Positions 32,720 to 42,660 of a stretch of 64,000 bases of DNA are shown piece by piece (the stretch's first letter is position 1; each line of letters opens with the position of its first letter). Made by a program: the position numbers and the translations under genes. The stretch is from Megamerina dolium. Its lineage: Eukaryota; Arthropoda; Insecta; Diptera; Megamerinidae. The stretch is taken from assembly GCA_963854835.1 (NCBI GenBank), contig OY978530.1:12610609-12674608 (forward strand), in the 5' to 3' direction. The notes under the pieces were generated by a model that searched no databases, was not told the origin of the DNA, and saw nothing but the letters and a program-made list of their open reading frames with translations.

Positions 32720-32752
32720 GCCTCTCGCTCAGTTAAGGCGCATGTTGCCTCC

Positions 32753-34099
32753 TTGAAGTCATCACCATCTACAGGTACAACGCCCTCAGATGGTGCTTGC
32801 CCACAGTGCTTGGGCAGCCATCGCCTTATGAAATGCCAACGTTTCCGCGATCTACAAGTACAGGATCGCTGGGAACTCGTAAGATGCCTAGCGGTATGTT
32901 TTAATTGCCTTTGTTCCGGGCATACTGTTAGCCAGTGCTCCTCTGGAGTGTGTACAAGTTGCCAGCAGAAGCACAACACGCTTCTCTGCCGCGGTGCAGA
33001 CACAACGCACATGATTAGCCAAAGGAGTATGGGTACGACACCGCCAGCGTCCGCAATAGTAACTAGTCCAACATCGTCATCAGCGTCACACGCTGTGATG
33101 CCACCTGGCTCATCAGGGCCACGGGTATACCCACGTAACCAATGAGAGATAGATGAGGTCCAGTCATACATTGTCCAAGGTGACCGGATCATCTTACTTG
33201 CGACGGACAGAGTGCTGCTGTTTAGCCGTGATGAACAGCTACACGAATGCCGTGCATTATTTGACATCGGATCTCAGGTGAGCTTTCTCAGTGAATCCAT
33301 GTTTAAACTTCTAAACCTTCGCAGAACCCCCGGCGAGATACGAGTGGAAGGTATAGGTTCAAGTGCACCACCATACACTAAAGGCACCACCACGGTGCGA
33401 ATGCGATCCTCGATCGACGACACATTCTCACTGCAATTTGAAGCGTACATTTTGCACACGATCACTACGACAACACCGGTGTCTAATGTTGACACACTCG
33501 CCTGGGAACATATCTCTTGTCTCCAGTTAGCGGACCCAACATTTGGCACACCTGACAAAATCGATTTACTTATTGGCGCTGATATTTGGCCCGCATTAAT
33601 TGCCAATGGAATTGCTGCGGGACCCTTCGACGAACCGTGCGCGCTCCGTACTCGCCTCGGTTGGGTTGTGTTTGGCCCTGCAATGGTCAACGCATCAAGT
33701 GATTCAACGCGCACTCTAACTACCACGAAAAGCATCAGTGATCAGCTACTGGACGAGCTATTGCCCAGATTTTGGCAAGCCGATGATACTGGCCCTGCCA
33801 CTGACCTCTCAGTGGACCCATCTGAACTTATTTTTATCAACACGGTACAGCGCACCGAAGCTGGCCGCTTTAGCGTACAAATCCCATTCCGTTCAGACGC
33901 GCCATCATTAGGTGATTCATATCAAGCCGCACGTCGTCAGTTTTCCCACCTTGAGCGAAGGTTAGCTGGCGACCCTGAGCTTCGCAAAAAGTACATTACA
34001 TTTATGCAAGAGTACATAGCCCTTGGTCATATGAATGCAGTCGACGATGACTCAACGCAATGTTATTACATTCCCCATCATCCGTTACGTTCAAGATAA
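32753..34099 (+). pseudogene. BEL-A nucleocapsid knuckles and protease
   Basis: Three zinc knuckle-like motifs are read at 32795-33000 (CPQCLGSHRLMKC, CFNCLCSGHTVSQC, CTSCQQKHNTLLC). A frame break near 33145-33210 leads to an aspartic protease region (CRALFDIGSQVSFLSESM). The family has D-S-G at the active site and here it is D-I-G. The frame then runs to the start of RT (CYYIPHHP) at 34085. Confidence 0.85.
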
Positions 34100-35863
34100 T
34101 CTGATAGATATTCTACATAGGTTCCGTCGCTATCAGATCGCGATAACGGCGGACGTCAAAAAAATGTTTCGGCAGGTTGAGATCAACCCACTACGCAACG
34201 CATCTTGTGGCGGGAATCTCCAATGGAACCACTACGCGTCTTCGAGTTGGCAACAGTTACGTATGGTATGACCAGTGGTCCATTCAATGCGATCCGTTCA
34301 TTGCGCCAATGCACCGTAGATAACTACGAAATTGTTGGCGACGTCAGCCGGGCAGTGGCAGCGAGAAACAGTATCCTCGATGGGTTTTATGTCGACGACT
34401 ACTTGGATAGTTTCGATTCACCTGATGAAGGTATTCACCATGCTCATGATGTCGATGCGATCCTTCGGCAAGGCCAGTTCGTTCTTGGCAAATGGAACTC
34501 AAACTGTGCTAGAACACTAGCAGCTATCACCGACCCAGAGGAGTCAACCACTGAAATTGAATTGTGTGACTCTGATGCTACCGTTTTAGGCTTGCATTGG
34601 AATCCCCTTCGCGATGAATTATATTATTAGGTGAGAATTTCAGATCCTCATATATCACAAACGAAGCGTAGTGTCTTAAGTGACGTAGCTAAGTTGTACG
34701 ACCCTATTGGCATGCTGGCGCCAGTTGTTGTCTTGGCGAAAATATTCATTCAAACGCTATGGAAAGCAGACCTCAACTGGGATACTCCGCTACCTACAGA
34801 GCTGCGAGATGAGTGGCTTACATTTCACAACGGTCTTCGTGAGTTGGCACTAATCCTTGTACCTCGTTGGTTACGCATGTCATCATCGGCCTCTGTAATG
34901 CTTCAAGGGTTCTGTGACGCCAGCTCAAAGGCCTACGCTGCAGTTATCTACGTAGATACCATTACACCAGGGGGCGATTCTCGAATGACTCTTGTTACCG
35001 CAAAAACTAAGGTGGCGCCGGTGAAGGAAACTACCATTCCACGATTGGAGCTTCGTGCTGCTCACTTGCTGGTGGTAACTTTATGCCATGTACGGCATGC
35101 GCTACGCTTAGAGCACGCACCTTATACACTCTGGAGTGATTCCACTGTAGTACTGCATTGGATTCGCAAGTCGCCATTGTCGTTAAAACATTCCGTAGCT
35201 AATCGTGTTGCATTTATACAAGCCCACACACATGTCAGAAATTCGCGCCACATTCGCTCTGAATTTAATCCGGCTGATTGTGCGAGTCGGGGAACTATGC
35301 CTGCAGCTCTTCAACGTCATCCATTGTGGTGGTCAGGTCCACCTTCTTGTCATATACGATATGAAGACGAGGTAACAGTACCAGAGTTGACTGAGTATCA
35401 ACGCCAGGCTCATACTCTGGAATGCCATAATCAACGTATATTAGTCGCTATTAGCGCTGATCATCACCTGCTCATGACGTCAGCATGTGGTCACCGAATA
35501 CCTCTTATTGAGAAGTTCAGTACACTATCTGGTGTCCTGAATACAACGGCGAGACTGAGACGCTTTCTCCTGTGTTACAGGAGTCGGAGGGCTAAGATTA
35601 TCACAGCTGAAGAATATGAATGGTCCCTGCTTGCGACCGTGCAAGGTAAGGAATTTAGAGGCGAAATTACTGCTCTTATATTGAATTCCAGGCTCGACAG
35701 TCGAAGTCAGCTCTTATCGCTTAACCCATATGTGGATGGTGAGGGTATACTTCGAGTCGGAGGACGCCTCCAAAATGCAGAAATCACCACTGAGCAACGT
35801 CACCCAATGATTATTCCTAGGGGTGCCTTCGCGAGCCTACTCATCGCTGATGCCCACCATTGA
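34035..35863 (+). pseudogene. BEL-A reverse transcriptase and RNase H
   Basis: RT begins after a deletion: the usual block between YYIPHH and VQDNLIDILHRF (about 35 residues) is missing. Palm motifs are ITADVKKMFRQVEI and, in another frame, ILDGFYVDDYLDSF, the catalytic YVDD. A TAG at 34628-34630 is followed in frame by the connection (SDVAKLYDPIGMLAPVV) and RNase H (QGFCDASSKAYAAVIY; LWSDSTVVLHWI). A TGA ends this stretch at 35861-35863. Confidence 0.87.
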
Positions 35864-36984
35864 TGTCTTCATGGAGGTATCCAGCAAATGTTGCAATACT
35901 TTCGCCGAAGGTTTTGGGTGATGCATGCGCGCTCACAGGCAAAAACATATGTTTGGAGATGTACCCTATGTCGACGACATCAACGAATTCTTCAGCACCA
36001 GCAAATGGCATCATTGCCCCGAGAGCGAGTACTCGTGGCTCCACCATTTTCAAATAGCGGTTTGGATTATTGCGGCCCGTTTCACGTACGCATAGGTGGC
36101 AAAAGATCTATTACAACGACAAAGACCTACGCAGCTATATTCGTGTGCATGGCGTCACGAGCAGTCCATATAGAACTTGCCGAGGATTTGAGTACCAGGT
36201 CGTTCATAGACGTCTACGATCGTTTTGTCAGCCGCCGTGGTATTTGTGCAAAACTCTTCAGCGACAACGGAACTCAGTTCGTAGGAGCGGACAGACAAAT
36301 GCGTGAAGATTTGCATGCGTTGGTATCCCAACAGCACGTTGCTCAAATAGGGACGCAATGGAAATTTATTACTCCATCTGCACCACACCATGGAGGAATT
36401 TGGGAGGCTGCTGTTTGCTCGGCCAAAAAGCATTTACTGCGCATTACAGGCCAGCATTCATTGCGCTACAACGAGCTCTTCACGCTGCTAACGAAGATTG
36501 AAGCATGTCTAATTCACGACCACTTGTAGCGTTATATGATGACCCAGAAGGTGGCCTAGCTTTAACACCGGGCGACTTCTTAATTGGCCGTCCACTGAAT
36601 TGTCGCCCTGAACCACCACTACCAGATATACCTGACAACCGCTTACTTTACTGGCAACGCTTGCAAAAAATATTTGAGAACTTTTGGCGTCGTTGGCAGG
36701 ATGAATATTTGAATACACTCCAAACTCGCAGTAAGTGGATGAGACCTGAACCGAACGTACAGCGAGATGATGTAGTTTTTATCCGGCTTGAGAATTTGCC
36801 ACCAGCGTGCTGGCGAATAGGTCGGATCACAGACATACACCCTGGTAGCGATGGCCTCGTCCGCGTCGTTACTATTGAATACAATGGAGATCAGTTAACT
36901 GCAGACGGCAAGTATGTCAAACGCCAGTGTCAGCGTCCAGTACAAAAGGTGGTAAGACTCAGTGGAATGCAGGATGAATTCTGA
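35864..36984 (+). pseudogene. BEL-A integrase
   Basis: In frame after the TGA comes LHGGIQQMLQYFRRRFW, the zinc-binding CTLCRRHQ, then the core with D in G-L-D-Y-C-G-P-F, D in F-S-D-N-G-T-Q-F and E in G-G-I-W-E-A-A-V. The frame shifts at about 36515 (LIHDHL against NSRPLVALYDDPE). The C-terminal domain (LTPGDFLIGRPLN ... RIGRITDIHPGSDGLVRVV) runs to 36984. The catalytic triad is intact but the gene is broken. Confidence 0.9.
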
Positions 36985-37009
36985 ACCGCGACGCTTCAGC
37001 CGGGCAGGA

Positions 37010-37406
37010 TGTATGAGATTGGATGTGACGTCATCATTCTCGTGTATCGACTATGCCTATGTAACACTAAAATCACCTCATTGTAGCGTTATACCATTTA
37101 TTTGATCTACGTATGTCAACGACGTCATCAATTGCATTATGTATTAACATGCACCGTTAATACATCGTATGTTTAGAAATAACCAAACATTATGTATATA
37201 TACATATTTATGTATACCTATTGAATTTCGTTTACCTAAAATGCATGTACATAGAAAATATCATTATTGGTACAGACAAGTACCGTTCATTGTAAGCATT
37301 GATCGAATAAAATGAATTGCTTCTTTTCAGTAAGAATTGAATCATCGTGTGTGCGACATCATAAGTCGTTTTACTCTTGAACATTTGTAGTTTTTATTCT
37401 TATACA
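37010..37406 (+). repeat. 3' LTR of BEL-A
   Basis: 397 bp, TGTATGAG to CTTATACA, followed by the target duplication GGAAC at 37407-37411. Confidence 0.95.
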
Positions 37407-37411
37407 GGAAC

Positions 37412-37916
37412 ATTGAGGGGAACGAAAAGGCAGAAGAATTGGCTAGGGCAGGTTCTGCATTGGAGGTTTGACTGGCGGAAACTGACCGAATTCCGTTCAG
37501 CAAAATAAAAAGTGTCATAACTTCTCATTACTCTTCCATTGCGGAACAGAGGTGGAAGCTCTTGCACCGTGTCAAGACAGACATGGCCAGGGTATAACAT
37601 TCAATTCATCAGTCCGATCAACTGCTAAATTGTTCTCGTCCAAACATCACACATATTACTGCATTTCTGACGGGCCATTGGAAGGTAGGAAAACATGCAG
37701 AAAGACTGAATCATCCCTTCAATTCACTCTGTTGCAGCTGCCAGGATGAAAATGAGTCAGAAAATCTCTCTCACTAAATATGCGAATATCCTGGTTTGGC
37801 AAGAGCCAGAATGCGTTCCTTCGGTAAACCATTTCTTCAAAATATTGCTGAAATCTCAGAAATAGATATTAAAGGAATATTGTTATTCCTGGATCTCACA
37901 AAGTGGGTGTAGCACT
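37412..37916 (+). pseudogene. I-type LINE: end of RNase H and C-terminal zinc motif
   Basis: It continues the RNase H cut by BEL-A: IEGNEKAEELARAGSAL, with the conserved aspartate replaced by glutamate in E-K-A-E-E-L. A C-terminal region follows with LTGHWKVGKHAERLNHP, then C-C-S-C-Q-D-E-N and I-C-E-Y-P-G. TGA and TAA stops lie at about 37470, 37591 and 37770. It ends near the TAG at 37909. Confidence 0.82.
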
Positions 37917-37960
37917 TTAAGAGATAGGAACCTAAAAACTATGTCTAGTTTCAACTGTTC

Positions 37961-38510
37961 CATATAGTAAAATATAATACAACACTTAACAAACACTCAA
38001 CGAGTATACATGGTAATAAAACGGTGCTAGCCACTAATTTTGTCTTTTAGATGAAAGCAGACATTTTAACGACAACAACAACAACTTGATCAATATGTAT
38101 ACACATACAATATATGGCTAAGACCAGATTGAGGAGCACTAAGTACACACAACAAAAAAACGCCTTTTTCCCAATTCAAGTTCATTTTAAATAAATATTC
38201 TGTTAGAAATTTCTTATATTTGTTTGTTTTTCTTTTTTTTATATTTTTAAGTATTAGATAGATAGATAGAGATAGATATCGTTCTTTATTTTAACAAAAT
38301 TTTCTTTTAATCTAGTACATTTTAATTAAATTAATTAAAGAACATACGACATTGATTCTATGGTCGTCAGTCGGAAAACAACAATTTTCATGACTTCGTA
38401 AGTAAGTATTACAATTATGGCTATGTAATATAATTATGGCTATGAGTAGCGGAATATTTCCAAAGTTGAAATGGTATATGATTCCTTTTCCGTATGAAAA
38501 ATACGAATCA
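37961..38510. other. Unassigned segment with a GATA microsatellite
   Basis: AT-rich, no coding frame. (GATA)n with variants lies at about 38256-38278. It may be the LINE 3' tail plus BEL-C leader. Copia inserted at its right edge. Confidence 0.45.
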
Positions 38511-38515
38511 GCTAG

Positions 38516-38703
38516 TGTTGAAATAGTATTGAAGAAGTAGCTGAATTAGTCACATGCAACCCGAATATCTGGCACTATATTTCTCTCTCCATTTTCTTAT
38601 TTTCTTATAATATGTTCTTTTATCTATTAGCTCTAAGTCTAGAATAAACCTTCGAATAGCAATGATCTGCGCGAATTCTTATTCTCAACGGCAATAACTA
38701 ACA
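38516..38703 (+). repeat. copia 5' LTR
   Basis: 188 bp, differing from the 3' LTR at roughly ten positions by eye (for example GAAG/GCAG near 38533). Confidence 0.95.
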
Positions 38704-38705
38704 TA

Positions 38706-38719
38706 GGTTATGGGCCCAG
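38706..38719 (+). other. copia primer-binding site
   Basis: GGTTATGGGCCCAG lies two bases after the 5' LTR. Copia is known to prime from an internal fragment of initiator tRNA-Met that matches this word, rather than from a tRNA 3' end. Confidence 0.85.
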
Positions 38720-38841
38720 TCACTTGTAGCGGTTTAGGACTACCCACGAAATCAGAAGGCGATAGTGACATTGAAGAGTATGTGTTCGAAGATACGTTAA
38801 GTTTTAGTTCAATTACTGCTGTGCGCAGAAGATGTTTCATA

Positions 38842-39826
38842 ATGGGAACCAGTTTATACGCGATCGAAAAGTTAGACGACACAAATTATGATTCCTGGTG
38901 TGTCCAGATGCGAAGTGTTTTAATAAACTCTGAGTTATGGAAGGTTGTCTCCGGGAAGTTGGAGAAGACTGCGGCAAATACCAATGAATGGAAGCAAATA
39001 GATTAAAAAGCGCTTGCAACAATTGAATTGTTAGTCAAACCAACGCAGCTTAACCACATACAGAAGTGCGAGACTTTAGCCGAAGCATGGACGAAGATTG
39101 AGTCAATTTACAAACCAAAAGGGCCTGCTCGAAAAAGGGCCTGCACTGTATAAAAACCTTTTGAATCTTCGCTTGTCGGATGACGGTAACGTACCACAGT
39201 ACTTAAATGCTTTTACCAATATCGTCGAAAAGCTAGCAGAAGTTGGAATTGATCTTGCCGGTGAAATAACATCGATAATGCTTTTGTCAAGTCTTCCAAA
39301 GAAATACGAAAGTTTCATAATTGCGATGGAAACAAGAGATAAGCTACCTGATTTCGATGCACTTAAGGTAAAGCTTCTAGAAGAGTTTGAGCACAGAAGT
39401 AATCATAGTGACGTCATCGATTGCAATCAGCAGGCATACATTGCACATCACAGCGGCAGTGGCGCCAGCAGCAGCAACCGCGAGAAATATTATAGCGGTA
39501 AACATTTTAGCAAAAGCGTGAGTACAAAAAGTAGCAATGCAAAAAATATCAAACAACAAATGTTTGATATTTTCAAAGAAGAGAAAGAGAAAATAATAGT
39601 CGCTGGAGAGCATTTTGTCTATGCAGAAGGTAGAGATGAAGTAAAGATTAGAATATCAAACTGTAAACTCACACTTAAAGATGTTTTATATGTTCCTTCT
39701 GTTAAGAACTGTGCCGAAGTTACTTTTACAAATGAATACGCGATCGTAAAAAATAGAAAGGCCAATGAAATATCATTTAAAGCACGATCAAGAGTTAAAT
39801 TTTTCGTGCATAGAAGACGCTATTAA
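38842..39826 (+). pseudogene. copia gag and protease remnant
   Basis: From ATG 38842 it reads MGTSLYAIEKLDDTNYDSW, the copia gag start. A TAA at 39004 and a frameshift near 39115 break it. The next frame (39098-39826) carries YLNAFTNIVEKLAEVGIDL and LLSSLPKKYESFI. After MFDIFKEEKEK it jumps directly to the end of protease (KDVLYVPSVKNC), so the gag zinc knuckle and the protease active site are deleted. Confidence 0.88.
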
Positions 39827-40101
39827 ATGGTATAATAGGTACGGACTTGTACATTTTCAAAGCTTAAGAGAACTTGCAATTATCGCAAACAGTTGAGAAT
39901 AGGGCGAAGAACATTTTAGACTTGGTGCATACTGATGGGTGACAGTAGTGTGGATGCATCAGACGTATTGATAACAAAATAGCAGGAAAGCAGTATTCCA
40001 GAAATCACTCAAGGGCGCACAGAGTGCGCATCAGTTTCAACAAAAGATATATTCACACCGTGCGTAGCAGTGTCAGATGAAGGTGACGTGCCAACGCGAA
40101 T

Positions 40102-42106
40102 TTGTCGTGGAAGGCCGAAATAATCAGAACAAGCAAACGAGGCAGACCAAGTAAGCAGTACAACTACGTTAATATGTTAAACGGCAACAACTATGTTGAG
40201 ATTCCACAAACGATCAGCGAAATAGCAAAAAACAAATACTCTGATGAGTGGATCGAAGCCGTCAACAAAGAATACTCATCGTTGATTGAGAGCAATACAT
40301 GGACCATGGTTGATTTACCGTCAGACCAGGTTGCTATCGATTGCAAATGGGTATTTTCCTCCAAAAACGATAAAGAAGGAAATATCGAATGATTCAAAGC
40401 GAGACTAGTGGCGAAGGGATGTAGCCAAAAATATGGTCTAATCTATTCCGACACGTTCTCTCCAGTGATCCGGTATGCTACAATACGCATGCTGTTAGCG
40501 TTAGCTACATCGCATAACCTTCACCTACACCAACTAGATGTGACAACGGCTTATCTCAACGGAGACTTAAGTGAAGTTTCCTACATGAAGCAGCCAGAGT
40601 GTTTTGTATGCGAAGCGTAACCAAATCGAGTTTTGCGACTGAATAAAGCCATCTATGGATTAAAGCAATCCGTACGAGAGTGGAGCTCGAAACTAGATAT
40701 TGTGATACAGATCATGGGTTTTACTCCATGTAGTAATGAACCGTGTCTATATAAAAGGACAAATCATGGCAAGTTGTTTTTAATAGCCGTATATGTTGAT
40801 GATTTAATTTTAGGTAGCTCTGACGAAGATGACATAAAAGCAGTCAGAGCCAAGTTGGCGAACAAGTTTAAAATCGTGGACAAAGGCCTGCTATCCTACT
40901 TTCTTGGTTGGGATATAGAGAGATGCAAAAACACTGGCTCTATATCAGTCAGCCAAAAGCAGTACATCAGCATTCTGTTGGAAAAGTATGGCATGCTCGA
41001 CTGTCGTCCTGTCGCAACACCGCTCGATCCAGGCTTCCAAATAAAACGTGTTGACGATAACTCCGTGATGACAGACAAAGGCGCATATCAGACTCTGATT
41101 GGCGAACTGATGTATTTGGCTATATCCACAAGACCAGACATAATTCAGTCTGTGAGTAAATTAGCACAGTGTAACACGAACCAGACAACTGAGCATGAGT
41201 GCGGTGCTAAACACATCTTGAGGTCCTTGTTGAAAACCATTGACCTCAAGCTACGTTACACCCTAAGGTGCAAAGGTATATGGCTACGTCGACGCAGATT
41301 GGGGTGGTGACACCAAAGATAGAAAGTCGTACTCAGGCAACGTGTTTATTATGAGCGGCGGACCAGTGTCATGAGAATCAAAAAAGCAAGGTACAGTGGC
41401 ATTGAGTACAACAGAAGCCGAGTATATTGCCCTATCCTCCGGAGCGAAAGAAGCTATATACTTGAAGAGGTTGTTAGAGGAACTCGGCTTCCACAGCAAA
41501 GATTCGCCTACTGCCGTGCTAGGGGATAACTTGAGCGCACAACAACTCGTCAAAAACAACGTTTATCATGCGCGTACTAATCATAAAAAAAAAATAATAA
41601 ATATGTGGCACTTAAAGCCCCAGAGGGCTCATTGGCCGAGCTTCTCTTCCATTACTGTTGTGCGTCTTAAATTTGGACAGTATTAGAAGGGACCTACTTA
41701 TTTTAGCCGGTTCCGAACGGCAGAACACTTGTGACATCACTTTTTCTGAGCTTTGTCACAGAATTCTTTTAGAAGCTTTTTCATGGCAAGTTGTTACTGT
41801 CGGAAGAATTGCCAATTGCTTGCCGACAGTTGAGTACCATTCGAAAGAAAAATCTTATCGATATTAAATTTGTTATGCATCAGCCGGGGATTGAACCACG
41901 ACCTACAGATCAGAAGGCGAACACACTAACCACTGAGCTACGGCACCCCACTAATCATATTGATATCAATTACCATCACGTGCGTGAAGCTGTAAGAAAT
42001 AAACTTGTAAAGATTGAATATATCTGTACGAATGAAATGCTAGCCGATGTTTTCACAAAAAATTTTACTAAAAATTGTAAATTAATTAAAATGATGGGCT
42101 TATATT
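40102..42106 (+). pseudogene. copia reverse transcriptase and RNase H
   Basis: Integrase is nearly all deleted upstream. RT starts near EWIEAVNKEYSSLIESNTW and IDCKWVFSSKNDKEGNIE, with a TGA at 40390. It continues DVTTAYLNGDL (first catalytic aspartate), a TAA at 40618, and LNKAIYGLKQSVREW. IAVYVDDLILGSS follows, the YVDD active site. RNase H has VDAD-like AYVDADW in another frame near 41280 and LSTTEAEYIALSSGAKEAIYL. SINE-3 splits it. The end (YHHVREAVRNKLVKIEYI, LADVFTKNFTKNC) closes at 42104-42106. Confidence 0.88.
41586..41949 (-). mobile_element. tRNA-derived SINE, copy 3
   Basis: The same SINE as at 5644 and 19583, minus strand, inside copia RNase H. Exact direct repeats ACTAATCATA at 41576-41585 and 41950-41959 are the 10-bp target duplication. 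Removing the insert restores R-T-N-H-I-D-I-N-Y-H-H-V-R-E in the copia frame. Confidence 0.92.
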
Positions 42107-42158
42107 AGTATGTTTCATTTGTTAAATCTTGTAAACGGATATTCGTGTTGAGAGGAGA

Positions 42159-42346
42159 TGTTGAAATAGTATTGAAGCAGTAGCTGAATTAGTCACATGC
42201 AACCCGAATATCTGGCACTATATTTCTCTCTCCATTTTCTTATTTTCTTATAATATTTTTTTTTATCTATTAGCTCTAAGTCTTGAATAAACCTTTGAAT
42301 AGCAATGGTCTGAGCGTATTCTTATTCTTAACGGCAATAACTAACA
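42159..42346 (+). repeat. copia 3' LTR
   Basis: 188 bp, preceded by the purine tract at 42151-42158 and followed by GCTAG. Confidence 0.95.
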
Positions 42347-42480
42347 GCTAGAATAGTCTGATTCGTGTGTATGTACACCACAATGGGAAGTCAAGTAGTG
42401 TACCACTTTTAAACTTTGGAAATAATTCACTGTCACTGATGCTGTACCTTATTGGCAAGGTCTTAAAAATCGGTGAGAGT

Positions 42481-42494
42481 CTATCGAAGGACCA
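42481..42494 (-). other. Primer-binding site of BEL-C
   Basis: The minus strand reads TGGTCCTTCGATAG, five bases after the 5' LTR end. Its first eleven bases are the same as in BEL-B. Confidence 0.65.
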
Positions 42495-42499
42495 TAAAA

Positions 42500-42655
42500 T
42501 GAATACGGGAGGATTGCTGCCGGTGGGTGAGAGAGAGAGAGAAAATAATACGAAGGTCGTTATAAACGGTGATGGCAGATCACCAGCTCAACCCATTCCC
42601 ACAATTCACCCCCAAAACACAATGGCAGTGCTACGTCTTCACTCCGGCGTAGACA
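42500..42655 (-). repeat. 5' LTR of BEL-C (156-bp form)
   Basis: Begins TGTCTACG and ends GTATTCA on the minus strand. It matches both ends of the 3182-3725 copy but lacks about 380 bp of its middle. Confidence 0.65.
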
Positions 42656-42660
42656 ACCAA

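Larger units (their letters stand above)
23238..37406 (+). mobile_element. BEL-A: BEL/Pao retrotransposon with both LTRs, hosting BEL-B
   Basis: The LTRs start TGTATGAG and end CTTATACA (23238-23638 and 37010-37406). The 5-bp flanks GGAAC (23233-23237, 37407-37411) match exactly. Gag begins at ATG 23707, is cut two codons later by BEL-B, and resumes at 31817; pol runs to 36984. Without BEL-B the element is about 6.1 kb. A near-match primer-binding site, TGATGCCTCCTGTGAGG, begins six bases after the 5' LTR. The copy has frameshifts and stops, so it is inactive. Confidence 0.93.
18936..37960 (+). mobile_element. I-type non-LTR retrotransposon, split four ways
   Basis: The coding pieces are the end of reverse transcriptase (18952-19573), RNase H in three parts (19925-20072, 23127-23237, 37412 onward), and a C-terminal CCHC motif near 37720. 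The inserts are SINE-2, a 3054-bp solo-LTR-like block and BEL-A. Removing each restores the frame: YYWEIYTDGSKM, SAMKAL|DSETISSKL and WVLGHRN|IEGNEKAEELA. The left boundary next to the mariner and the 3' end near 37960 are approximate. The clade could be I or R1. Confidence 0.83.
38516..42346 (+). mobile_element. copia-type LTR retrotransposon
   Basis: Two 188-bp LTRs (38516-38703, 42159-42346) begin TGTTGAAA and end AACTAACA. They are flanked by GCTAG (38511-38515, 42347-42351), an exact 5-bp target duplication. A primer-binding site follows the 5' LTR and a purine tract AGAGGAGA precedes the 3' LTR. The internal region lacks most of protease and integrase and carries SINE-3. Confidence 0.95.
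3182..42655 (-). mobile_element. BEL-C: BEL/Pao element enclosing a 39.5-kb nest
   Basis: The block is bounded on the minus strand by TGTCTACG at 42655 and GTATTCA at 3182, the TG...CA ends of LTRs. It is flanked by ACCAG (3177-3181) and ACCAA (42656-42660), a 5-bp target duplication with one mismatch; BEL elements make 5-bp duplications. Just inside the 5' LTR is a primer-binding site, and relics of BEL gag-pol on the same strand lie at 8975-12597. That these relics are the internal region of this same element is inference from strand and order; no join proves it. Everything else between the LTRs is later insertion. Confidence 0.68.

Noticed and set aside
38256..38278. GATA repeat considered as a regulatory array.
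   Set aside because: It is a short microsatellite in non-coding DNA with no nearby gene.
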